From Bacillota bacterium (GTDB lineage Bacteria > Bacillota > Clostridia > Christensenellales > CAG-138): 7,867 bases of DNA. Of this stretch, positions 1-5,547 are shown one piece after another (the stretch's first letter is position 1; every line of letters begins with the position of its first letter). A model generated the notes under the pieces. The model was not told the DNA's origin and ran no database searches. It saw nothing but the letters and a program-made list of their open reading frames with translations. The stretch spans positions 1 to 7,867 of the forward strand of contig JAEEYN010000070.1 of the NCBI GenBank assembly GCA_016288175.1. The letters run 5' to 3'. A program made the position numbers and the translations under genes.

Positions 1-618
1 GCCGTAAAACAGCTCGAACAAGCATCCGTTTTCGACCCATACGGCGGCTGCGGCTTCCTCGCGGAAGTAAACCAATAGCCTCCTGCCGCCGACCTCGCAT
101 TGAGAATACGAGCCGTGCTCATTATCGAGGATATGTTCGATCGGCTTCGAGCTCACATGAAGCTGGATATACCGATCCTCCGTTTCGCTCCGGTAAGCGA
201 CGGTGACAGCGGTGCCTATATGCGAAAAAAAGTTTTCGGAGAAACCGTCCGGGATCGGTTCAAGGGCGTACTCCTGCTCGATGAGCCTGCCATCGAGGTC
301 CGGCACGGAATACTCGATACGGTCGTCAAACGTATTGAAGAAGAAATTATAGATCTTTTCCCGGACCGCCGGAATTGCGGCGCAGGCGGCGAGCGCGAGC
401 AGCGCGATCGCAGCGGCGATAAGAATTATCGTGCGGCGGCGCTTTATGCGGGCAAGCTTTTTTTCGGACCTCCCCGCGAGGATCAGAGCTTCCATGCTTC
501 GCTCGAATCGGTCGGAGAAGATATGAGGCGCGGCTTCCGCTTCTTCGGAAACAACGGAAATTTCGGCGCCGAGAATTGCATCGTAAGCTTCCGCAAAAGC
601 TGCTTCATACGGTTTCAT
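1..618 (-). CDS. Putative anti-sigma factor, DUF4367-like membrane protein (3' end outside window)
   Basis: Partial gene of 206 visible codons that runs off the left edge. I translated it from the ATG at 618-616, which sits in an ATGA overlap with the sigma factor stop and has GGAGG about 8 nt upstream, inside the sigma gene. Visible parts: a charged N-terminal cytoplasmic segment (about residues 1-62), a basic stretch KRRR at 59-62, one hydrophobic membrane helix (about 64-82), then an extracytoplasmic region starting AVREKIYNFF and continuing with a 'PDGF' turn and alternating strands, ending in the motif VWVENGCLFELFYG. This layout is the usual one for DUF4367 proteins encoded directly after ECF sigma factors in Clostridia. 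By inference it binds and holds the upstream sigma factor at the membrane until an outside signal arrives. No zinc-binding anti-sigma HxxxCxxC motif is visible, so it is not a classic ZAS protein. Family assignment is from memory of the pattern. Confidence 0.8.
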   Translation of the reverse strand, partial: MKPYEAAFAEAYDAILGAEISVVSEEAEAAPHIFSDRFERSMEALILAGRSEKKLARIKRRRTIILIAAAIALLALAACAAIPAVREKIYNFFFNTFDDRIEYSVPDLDGRLIEQEYALEPIPDGFSENFFSHIGTAVTVAYRSETEDRYIQLHVSSKPIEHILDNEHGSYSQCEVGGRRLLVYFREEAAAAVWVENGCLFELFYG

Positions 619-1178
619 CGTTCCTCGCCTCCTTCCTTTCCGAGCATTGCATCAAGCATTGTTCTGCCCCTGTACAGCCGCTTCTTAACGGTATCGGCCT
701 TTTCGTTAAAAAGGAGCGAAATGTCGCCGATCGAGAAGCCCTTTGCCCGCATCCAGAGAACGTCGGAGTATATCGGGTCAAGCCTGCGGATCGCTTCAAA
801 CGCCGCTTTAAGCGCCTGCCGGCTGCCGACAAGCTCCGCGAGCCTGTCTTCGGCGAATTGATCCGTAAGCTCATGCGCTCCGTCCGGGAGCTCCTCGAGC
901 GAAGTGAATTTGCTTTTTCGCTTTGCAAGATTGATGGCCCGATTTCTCGTGCTGACAAAAAGAAATTTGCGGCGCCCTTCATCATCGCGCTGCGAAAGCT
1001 TGTCAATGAATTCGTCGGCGACGATGCAAAAGATCTCCTGAACGATGTCTTCGGAATCCGAAGCATCGCGGAGGTATTTGAAAGCGGTCCGAAACATTTC
1101 CTGACGGCAGCTTCCGTAAAGCTCCGTGAAGAGGGTGCGTTCGTCTTCGGTTTTGATGGATGAAAGACAAATAAGCAT
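615..1178 (-). CDS. ECF-type RNA polymerase sigma factor
   Basis: A 187-residue sigma-70 family protein of normal ECF size. Region 2 spans about residues 12-88, with FKYLRDASDSEDIVQEIF (33-50) matching the core-binding and -10 melting segment and FLFVSTRNRAINLAKRK following. Region 4 spans about 123-180, with the helix-turn-helix in LDPIYSDVLWMRAKGFSIGD and DTVKKRLYRGR. The frame is open to 1292, but that start lies inside a good promoter. The ATG at 1178-1176 is preceded by AGAGGA at 8 nt spacing, and the family similarity begins there. Its stop overlaps the next gene by four bases, so the two are translationally coupled. By inference it redirects RNA polymerase to a small regulon in response to an envelope signal relayed by the partner. 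The regulon and signal cannot be read from this window. Confidence 0.9.
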   Translation of the reverse strand: MLICLSSIKTEDERTLFTELYGSCRQEMFRTAFKYLRDASDSEDIVQEIFCIVADEFIDKLSQRDDEGRRKFLFVSTRNRAINLAKRKSKFTSLEELPDGAHELTDQFAEDRLAELVGSRQALKAAFEAIRRLDPIYSDVLWMRAKGFSIGDISLLFNEKADTVKKRLYRGRTMLDAMLGKEGGEER

Positions 1179-1263
1179 TGGATCGGTCCTCTTGAATGCT
1201 TGAGGAAATCGAAAATCGAAAGAAAGGTTCCGCCTCGCCTGCGGCGCGATCGCGAACGATACA

Positions 1264-1292
1264 ATAATAATCCAAAGTCCGCAAAATATCAA
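1264..1292 (-). promoter_or_regulatory. Sigma-A type promoter for the ECF sigma/anti-sigma operon
   Basis: The -35 TTGATA (1292-1287) and -10 TATTAT (1269-1264) are separated by exactly 17 nt. Transcription would start near 1257, giving a leader of about 80 nt before the ATG at 1178. The elements look like housekeeping sigma rather than an ECF GAAC-type site, so transcription may not depend on autoregulation. Confidence 0.75.
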
Positions 1293-1320
1293 GACGGAAA
1301 TCGATTTTCCTTTGCCATCC

Positions 1321-1346
1321 CCGGCCGGGAAGAGCGAAACGGCCGG
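1321..1346. repeat. Short GC-rich inverted repeat upstream of the sigma operon promoter
   Basis: The arms CCGGCC (1321-1326) and GGCCGG (1341-1346) flank 14 nt. The repeat lies about 28 bp upstream of the -35 element and beyond the previous gene's terminator. It could be an operator or a chance GC-rich palindrome; nothing decides between them. Confidence 0.3.
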
Positions 1347-1394
1347 AGAGGCGCGGACAAAAACCGGCGGCGGTCTGCGGAACCGTGAACGGGC

Positions 1395-1431
1395 AAATAA
1401 TAAAATCCGGGCCGGACGATTGTCCGACCCG
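1395..1431 (-). terminator. Intrinsic terminator of the lipoprotein / SCIFF-region transcripts
   Basis: On the minus strand a 10-bp stem CGGGTCGGAC / GTCCGGCCCG (one G-U pair) with loop AATC is followed by the T-rich run ATTTTATTATTT. It lies about 83 nt beyond the stop of the lipoprotein gene and upstream of the sigma promoter, so it separates the two transcription units. Confidence 0.88.
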
Positions 1432-1514
1432 TTCTTGCTGTGATCATCGGGCTTTCCCGCCGCTCCGGATCATTGCCGGATCGGAAGAGCCGCGCCGGGC
1501 TTTAAATTCACGGC

Positions 1515-2135
1515 TTAAAATTCGAAACGGATCTCGACGATGCCGCGGTGCTCGGCGTTCCTCGTGCCGTCCTTATAGATGATCACGAAACAGCCGAGTT
1601 CCTCATCGGGGAGGACGGTGCCGCCGATGGCGAGAGCGAAAGTGCAGCTCGAAATGCTGATATTCGCAAGCTCGGCGGTGAGGTCGGTCTCGCGGCCGTT
1701 CGCGTCGACGAGGATGAGCTTTTTCGCTTTATCCGCTTCGAGGCCGATGGCGCTGAGGACGGTTTTCAGCGAAACGCCTTGATAACTGACTTTTGAACCG
1801 TTCTTGTCCTTGCCGGATTCGCGGTCCCAAACGGAGGCGGTGGTATGCGCCATATCGTCGAGCTCATTCCCGGTGAAGGTCTGTGTCTTGCCTTCGTTGA
1901 AGGTGATCGTGAGGACCTGCCTGTTATTGAGGCTCGGCCAGAGCTTGCGGCCGTATACGCCGCTTTCGGTATCAACGCCGCTTTCCTTCGAGCCGCCGCT
2001 GTTTTTGCCGCTGCCGGATCCGTCTGAAGTTCCCGGGTCAACGGGATTCTGCTGCGCCGCGCAGGCGGAGCACAGAAAAGCGAAGGCGAACAGGATCGCC
2101 AGAAGCAGGGGGAGAAGTCTTTTAACTCTATTCAT
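1515..2135 (-). CDS. Lipoprotein with a possible molybdopterin-binding-like (sulfite oxidase fold) domain
   Basis: A 206-residue secreted lipoprotein. It has a basic N-terminus (NRVKR), a hydrophobic segment at 7-21 and a lipobox ending in Cys25 (CSAC; Ala at -1 and Ser at -2 are good, Cys at -3 instead of Leu is unusual). A Gly/Ser-rich flexible linker follows at about 34-58. The folded region (about 60-206) contains VSYQGVSLKTVLSAIGL, LILVDANGRETDLTAEL, FALAIGGTVLPDEE and a C-terminal GIVEIRFEF. The order 'G-V-x-L-x-x-x-L', then a strand with 'DxxG', then 'A-x-x-x-G-x-x-L' recalls the oxidoreductase molybdopterin-binding domain, but it is short and lacks a recognisable catalytic cysteine, so a binding or degenerate version is more likely than an enzyme. 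The ATG has GGAGG 7 nt upstream. It has its own promoter but could also be reached by read-through from the decarboxylase operon, whose stop is 82 nt upstream. Function unknown. Confidence 0.85.
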   Translation of the reverse strand: MNRVKRLLPLLLAILFAFAFLCSACAAQQNPVDPGTSDGSGSGKNSGGSKESGVDTESGVYGRKLWPSLNNRQVLTITFNEGKTQTFTGNELDDMAHTTASVWDRESGKDKNGSKVSYQGVSLKTVLSAIGLEADKAKKLILVDANGRETDLTAELANISISSCTFALAIGGTVLPDEELGCFVIIYKDGTRNAEHRGIVEIRFEF

Positions 2136-2163
2136 AACGAAACCTCCGAAATTATTGCTTTGC

Positions 2164-2186
2164 CGGTGCGCGGATCCCTTGCACCG
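2164..2186 (-). repeat. Hairpin at the predicted 5' end of the lipoprotein mRNA
   Basis: CGGTGC and GCACCG arms form a 6-bp stem with an 11-nt loop. The predicted transcription start falls at about 2186, so the RNA would begin with this stem. There is no T run on either strand, so it is not a terminator. A 5'-terminal stem of this kind can protect an mRNA from decay; that role is inferred. Confidence 0.4.
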
Positions 2187-2192
2187 AATCCG

Positions 2193-2221
2193 ATTTTAGC
2201 AGAAAGCGCGGGAAAAATCAA
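2193..2221 (-). promoter_or_regulatory. Promoter of the lipoprotein gene, overlapping the decarboxylase stop
   Basis: The -35 TTGATT (2221-2216) and -10 TAAAAT (2198-2193) have a 17-nt spacer. The -35 box overlaps the TGA stop of the upstream decarboxylase gene. The start would be near 2186, giving a leader of about 50 nt that ends in GGAGG before the ATG. Confidence 0.65.
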
Positions 2222-3597
2222 CCCCGCGGTTCCCGAAGGACGCTGAGCTCGCCGACGCCGTAATAGCGGAAGCATTCGACGGCGGCTTCGCCGATGCGCT
2301 CGCCGGCGGTGACGATCGGCACGGCGGGAGGGCAGGCGATATGCCCGAAGCCGAGAACGCGGCCGAGGGCTTTTTCCGCGGGGACGCGATCCTGCGGGGA
2401 AAGTATCGCTTCGCGGAAGGAAACGGCGCGGTCGGGCGCGGGCAGAGAGGGGGGCTTTTCGGAAATCGGCGGCCGTTTTTCAAGCGAAAGCACGGCGTTT
2501 TCGATCGCTTTGAGATCGGTTTTCCCGTTTTCGGGCGAAAGCATCAGCACGCAGAAATCCGGATCCGCAAACTCCGGCTCGATGCCCTGAAGGCGCAGCT
2601 CGGCGGCGAATTCCGCGCCGGTATAGCCCGCTTCCTTCGGCATAAAGCTAAGCTTCAGCGGCTCATCGCCGATCAGGCGCCAATCCTTCGCCGAAAGACG
2701 CTCCGAAGTTTCGCGGACGCTTGCGGCGTATTCCCGGATCTTTTCGGCATATCCGCCCGTAAGCAGCGCGTTGGCGTTGTCGAGCGACTGCATGATCAGG
2801 TAGGAAGGGCTTGTCGAAGCGAAAAGGGCGAGCGCGGCTTCCGCCTGCTCCGCGAAAACGGAAGGCGCGGCGCGGTGGATATGCAGATACGCCGCTCCCG
2901 TGAGGCAGGGGAGGGTCTTATGCGCCGAATCGCAGCACATGTCCGCGCCGAGGTCGATCGGGTGCATGCTCATTTCGAGGAATTTCAGATATGTCCCGTG
3001 CGCGTTATCGACGAGCAGAGGCACGCCGTGCCAATGGCAGACGGCGGCGACGGAGCGGATGTTTTCGATGTTTCCGAGATAATCGGGCGAGGTGATATAG
3101 ACGGCGATCGGCTTTTCCCGCTCGTTTTCGCCGGCAAGCAGCTCATCGAGCGCGCGGATATCCGTTTTGCAGCGAAGAAGGCTGCTCTCCTCCGCGGGGA
3201 GCCAGCTGATATCGAGGTCGAGAAGAGCGGCTGCGGTCATCAGCGTTTTGTGCGCGTTGCGGCCCGCGAGGACGCGAAAACGCCCCGTTTCGGCGGAGGC
3301 TTCACGGCCCGCCCGCTTTGCTTCGAGCAGGGCAAGATACAGCATCGCACGGATCGAAAGAGACGAGCCTTCGCAGGAATAAAGCGTTCTGCCCGTTTCG
3401 AAAAGGGCGGCGGCGTTCTCCTCGCTCGCTTTGATGATCCCCTCCGCGCCGTATAGCTCGTCCGCGCCGGCGATCTCCGTTATATCAAGCGCTTCCGGCC
3501 CGATATAAGCCGCGCCCTTATGGGCGGGCATGTGCGCGCGCACCGTTCCGCTTTCCTTATACCTGCGGATAAAATCGATGATCGGCGTTCCGGACAT
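2218..3597 (-). CDS. Orn/Lys/Arg decarboxylase family PLP enzyme
   Basis: A 459-residue fold-type I PLP enzyme of the short SpeA/YaaO class (no N-terminal wing domain; relatives are about 480-490 residues). Motifs in order: MPAHKG (23-28; usual PGHxxG), DITEIAGADELYG (38-50), EGSSLSIRAML (76-86), RNAHKTLMTAAALLDL (113-128), TSPDYLGNIENI (169-180), VDNAHG (196-201) with the cofactor-contacting Asp197, SAHKTLP (224-230) with the Schiff-base Lys227, and STSPSYLIMQSLD (261-273). The C-terminal OKR domain includes HIACPPAVPIVTAGERI (419-435). The family removes the alpha-carboxyl of lysine, ornithine or arginine to give cadaverine, putrescine or agmatine; the substrate here cannot be told. Several normally conserved positions differ (VDNAHG for VDEAHG, EGSS for NGST, CPPAVP for YPPGIP), so this is a divergent member. 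The ATG follows the maturase stop directly (TGAATG) and uses GAGGAGGA inside the maturase gene as its ribosome binding site, so the two are co-transcribed and probably coupled. Confidence 0.9.
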   Translation of the reverse strand: MSGTPIIDFIRRYKESGTVRAHMPAHKGAAYIGPEALDITEIAGADELYGAEGIIKASEENAAALFETGRTLYSCEGSSLSIRAMLYLALLEAKRAGREASAETGRFRVLAGRNAHKTLMTAAALLDLDISWLPAEESSLLRCKTDIRALDELLAGENEREKPIAVYITSPDYLGNIENIRSVAAVCHWHGVPLLVDNAHGTYLKFLEMSMHPIDLGADMCCDSAHKTLPCLTGAAYLHIHRAAPSVFAEQAEAALALFASTSPSYLIMQSLDNANALLTGGYAEKIREYAASVRETSERLSAKDWRLIGDEPLKLSFMPKEAGYTGAEFAAELRLQGIEPEFADPDFCVLMLSPENGKTDLKAIENAVLSLEKRPPISEKPPSLPAPDRAVSFREAILSPQDRVPAEKALGRVLGFGHIACPPAVPIVTAGERIGEAAVECFRYYGVGELSVLREPRG

Positions 3598-4971
3598 TCA
3601 GTCCTCCTCTTCGAGCATTTTCGCGCATTCGAGCATGATCGCGCATTCGATGCGCTTTTTGAAGAGCACGCAGCCTTTTTCATAGACGCCGCGGATGCTC
3701 CCTGTCGCGTGGTAGGCGTTCGCAGCGCAGCCGCCGGAGCAATAGAGCTTCGCCCAGCAGTCGCGGCATTCCTCACGCGCGTAGACATTGCAGGAGGCGA
3801 ATTCATCCCGCACGGCGGGGTTCGTCACGCCGTCCCAAACGTTGCCGAGGCGGAATTCTTCTTCCCCGACGAACTGGTGGCAGGGGTAAAGATCGCCCCA
3901 CGGAGTCACGGCCATGTATTCCGTGCCGCTGCCGCAGCCCGAAACGCGCTTATAGATGCACGGACCGCCGGTGAGGTCGATCATGTAGTGATAGAAAGTG
4001 AAAGGCCTGCCCTCCCTGCGGCGAGCCTGCATCAGCTCCGCAAGCTTTTCGTACTGCCCGAGAACGGTTTCGATATCCTCCTCGGTGAGGGCGGAGGGGT
4101 CGTCCGCGGCGCAGACGACGGGCTCCATCGAAAGCTCCGTGAAGCCGAGGTCGAGCATCACCTTGACGTCCTCGAGAAAATCGGGGTTCGCGTGGGTGAA
4201 GGTTCCGCGCATATAGTAATTTTTCCCGCCACGCGCGGCGACGAGCTTTTGAAATTTCGGCACGATGCGGTCGAAGCTGCCGTTTCCGGCGTAATCGACG
4301 CGGAAACGGTCGTGGATCTCCTTCCGCCCGTCGAGGCTCAGAACGACGTTGCTCATCTCGCGGTTCGCGAAATCGATGACGTCGTCGTCGATCAGCATGC
4401 CGTTCGTCGTGAGGGTGAAGCGGAAATTCTTGCCCGCTTCCTTTTCGATGTCGCGGGCGTAGGCGGTGAGCTTCTTCACAACATCGAAATTCATCAGCGG
4501 TTCGCCGCCGAAGAAATCGACCTCGAGATTGCGGCGGCTGCCGGAGTTCGCAACAAGAAAATCAAGAGCCTGCTTGCCGACCTCGAAGCTCATCAGCGCG
4601 CGGTCGCCGTGGTATTTGCCCTGGCTTGCGAAGCAGTAGGAGCAGTTGAGGTTGCAGGTGTGCGCAACGTGGAGGCAGAGCGCCTTCACAACGCCGGAGG
4701 TGCGGTTCTTGAGCTCCCCGGCCATCGGCTCGAAGGTATCCGGCGCGAAAAGGCGACCTTCATCCCGAAGCTGCGCGACCTGGTCCCAGCATTCGCCGAT
4801 CTCTTCTTCGGGAACGGAGAACCGCGCGGCGAGCTCGGAAACGGCCTCTTCGCGGTCCTTTTCTTCGAACATCCCGATCAGTTCATATGCGATCTCATCG
4901 ACGGCGTGAACGCTGCCGGAGCAGGTATCGAGAACGATGTTCAGACCGCCGAGCTTATAACGGTGGATCAT
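3598..4971 (-). CDS. scfB: SCIFF peptide maturase, radical SAM/SPASM thioether-forming enzyme
   Basis: A 457-residue enzyme, the usual size for the CteB/Tte1186 family. Residues 1-80 resemble a PqqD-like RiPP recognition element that binds the precursor leader (HRYKLGG, VHAVDEIAYELI). The radical SAM core begins about residue 95: CNLNCSYC with C106, C110 and C113 binds the 4Fe-4S cluster that cleaves SAM, and GGEP (155-158) contacts SAM. The C-terminal SPASM domain fits the family pattern exactly: C346-x12-G359-x4-C364, then C402-x2-C405-x5-C411-x3-C415, then C434, giving ligands for two auxiliary clusters. By family knowledge it joins a peptide cysteine sulfur to a non-alpha carbon of another residue. 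Its substrate is encoded just upstream (5030-5188), the standard pairing. Start: ATG with AGAAAGG 7 nt upstream, 19 nt after the terminator T run. Its stop touches the decarboxylase ATG. Cytoplasmic; sure of the family. Confidence 0.97.
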   Translation of the reverse strand: MIHRYKLGGLNIVLDTCSGSVHAVDEIAYELIGMFEEKDREEAVSELAARFSVPEEEIGECWDQVAQLRDEGRLFAPDTFEPMAGELKNRTSGVVKALCLHVAHTCNLNCSYCFASQGKYHGDRALMSFEVGKQALDFLVANSGSRRNLEVDFFGGEPLMNFDVVKKLTAYARDIEKEAGKNFRFTLTTNGMLIDDDVIDFANREMSNVVLSLDGRKEIHDRFRVDYAGNGSFDRIVPKFQKLVAARGGKNYYMRGTFTHANPDFLEDVKVMLDLGFTELSMEPVVCAADDPSALTEEDIETVLGQYEKLAELMQARRREGRPFTFYHYMIDLTGGPCIYKRVSGCGSGTEYMAVTPWGDLYPCHQFVGEEEFRLGNVWDGVTNPAVRDEFASCNVYAREECRDCWAKLYCSGGCAANAYHATGSIRGVYEKGCVLFKKRIECAIMLECAKMLEEED

Positions 4972-4990
4972 TTGTTGACCTTTCTTTCAG

Positions 4991-5015
4991 AAAAAAATGC
5001 CTCCCGAAGGAGGCA
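4991..5015 (-). terminator. Intrinsic terminator between the SCIFF peptide and its maturase
   Basis: On the minus strand a perfect 7-bp stem TGCCTCC / GGAGGCA is capped by the very stable cUUCGg tetraloop and followed by seven T. It lies 14 nt after the peptide stop and 19 nt before the maturase start. No promoter is visible in the gap, so the maturase must be made by read-through, which gives more peptide than enzyme. Confidence 0.9.
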
Positions 5016-5029
5016 GTGTTTCGCAATGC

Positions 5030-5188
5030 TTATTTGCCGGCCTTTTGGGCTTTGTTTTCACACTGCTGGTTGGCGATGCCGCAGCTGGTCTTGCAGGCGG
5101 ACTGGCAGGAAGTCTGGCATTCGCCGCAGCCTCCGTTCTTCGCGCTTTCGCAAAGGGTTTTGGCCGTCAGAGTCTTGATGTGCTTCAT
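5030..5188 (-). CDS. scfA: SCIFF precursor peptide (six-cysteine ranthipeptide)
   Basis: A 52-codon gene found by reading the minus strand upstream of the maturase. The peptide begins MKHIKTLT, the conserved SCIFF leader, and carries a core with Cys at 21, 24, 28, 32, 36 and 43 in the spacing C-x2-C-x3-C-x3-C-x3-C-x6-C (CGECQTSCQSACKTSC, then NQQCE). An additional Cys13 lies in the leader region, making seven. The family is modified by the adjacent radical SAM maturase, which links a core cysteine to a nearby residue; in the characterised peptides, as I recall, Cys32 is joined to Thr37. Here position 37 is Gly, though Cys32 and the surrounding residues are kept. No transporter or protease gene is visible nearby. 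The ATG has GGAGG 8 nt upstream and a near-consensus promoter, so it is probably highly expressed. Biological role of SCIFF peptides is not settled; a signalling role has been proposed. Confidence 0.95.
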   Translation of the reverse strand: MKHIKTLTAKTLCESAKNGGCGECQTSCQSACKTSCGIANQQCENKAQKAGK

Positions 5189-5219
5189 TTTGATATCCTC
5201 CAAATTAAGCAGATGCCGT

Positions 5220-5248
5220 ATTATAACATAAGGAGGGGATCAAGTCAA
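5220..5248 (-). promoter_or_regulatory. Strong promoter of the SCIFF operon
   Basis: The -35 TTGACT (5248-5243) and -10 TATAAT (5225-5220) have a 17-nt spacer, with a TG one base before the -10 (extended -10). The start would be near 5213, leaving a short leader of about 25 nt containing GGAGG. This is the closest match to consensus in the window. Confidence 0.9.
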
Positions 5249-5376
5249 TCGATTTCGAAAAAACTGCTGCAAAAAGCCGAACGGGGCCTTAAAAAGAAAT
5301 CGTTTACATTTGTTAACAATGACGTGTAAAAATTCGAATTCGAGAAGAATATAATCAATTATTTTTACAATCAGGA
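5249..5376. other. AT-rich divergent intergenic region with small palindromes
   Basis: This is the stretch between the SCIFF promoter and the promoter of the plus-strand lipoprotein. It is clearly more AT-rich than its surroundings. It holds a perfect 10-bp palindrome TTGTTAACAA (5310-5319), TTTACA (5303-5308) and TGTAAA (5325-5330) as inverted arms around it (their centre is 2 bp off), and a second palindrome TCGAATTCGA (5334-5343). These are candidate binding sites for a shared regulator. No coding frame, RNA gene or known operator consensus was recognised. Confidence 0.4.
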
Positions 5377-5405
5377 TTGAAATTGAGGTTTTTCTATGAT
5401 ATACT
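5377..5405 (+). promoter_or_regulatory. Promoter of the Pro/Thr-linker lipoprotein gene
   Basis: The -35 TTGAAA (5377-5382) and -10 TATACT (5400-5405) have a 17-nt spacer and a TG at the extended -10 position (TGATATACT). The start would be near 5412, giving a leader of about 136 nt. Confidence 0.8.
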
Positions 5406-5411
5406 GAAGTG

Positions 5412-5547
5412 CATGCAGATGCAGATGCTGTTTTTTGTGTTACTTTTAAGCGGCAGACTGCGGATTGCGGACCACAAAATATGCGGCCGTCCCGCCCCGA
5501 AAAGGGCGAAAGGGCGCTGAACCGCCTTAATCTTTGGAGGAACAACC
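5412..5547 (+). promoter_or_regulatory. Long 5' leader with tandem hexamers and alternative hairpins
   Basis: The leader opens with tandem ATGCAG, ATGCAG, ATGCTG (5413-5430). Near its 3' end CGCCC (5493-5497) can pair with GGGCG at 5504-5508 or, alternatively, with GGGCG at 5512-5516. The second of these can instead pair with CGCC (5523-5526) just before the GGAGG at 5536-5540. It matches no riboswitch class that I recognise. Regulation at the ribosome binding site is possible but unproven. Confidence 0.4.

Noticed and set aside
100..861. Plus-strand open frame of 253 codons across the sigma/anti-sigma junction
   Set aside because: It crosses two recognisable minus-strand genes and shows no protein family features.
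1179..1292. N-terminal extension of the sigma factor to 1292
   Set aside because: That start codon lies within the -35 box of the promoter; the ATG at 1178 has a good ribosome binding site and begins the family homology.
2341..3456. Plus-strand open frame of 371 codons
   Set aside because: Antisense to the decarboxylase, which has clear family motifs; low-complexity Arg/Gly/Ala composition and no ribosome binding site.
3520..5178. Long open frame on the plus strand (552 codons)
   Set aside because: It is antisense to the radical SAM maturase and SCIFF gene, has no domain resemblance, and arises from GC-rich codon structure.
5269..5293. Terminator-like hairpin on the minus strand upstream of the SCIFF promoter
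   Set aside because: The stem is only about 6 bp with a G-U pair, and no minus-strand gene lies upstream to terminate.
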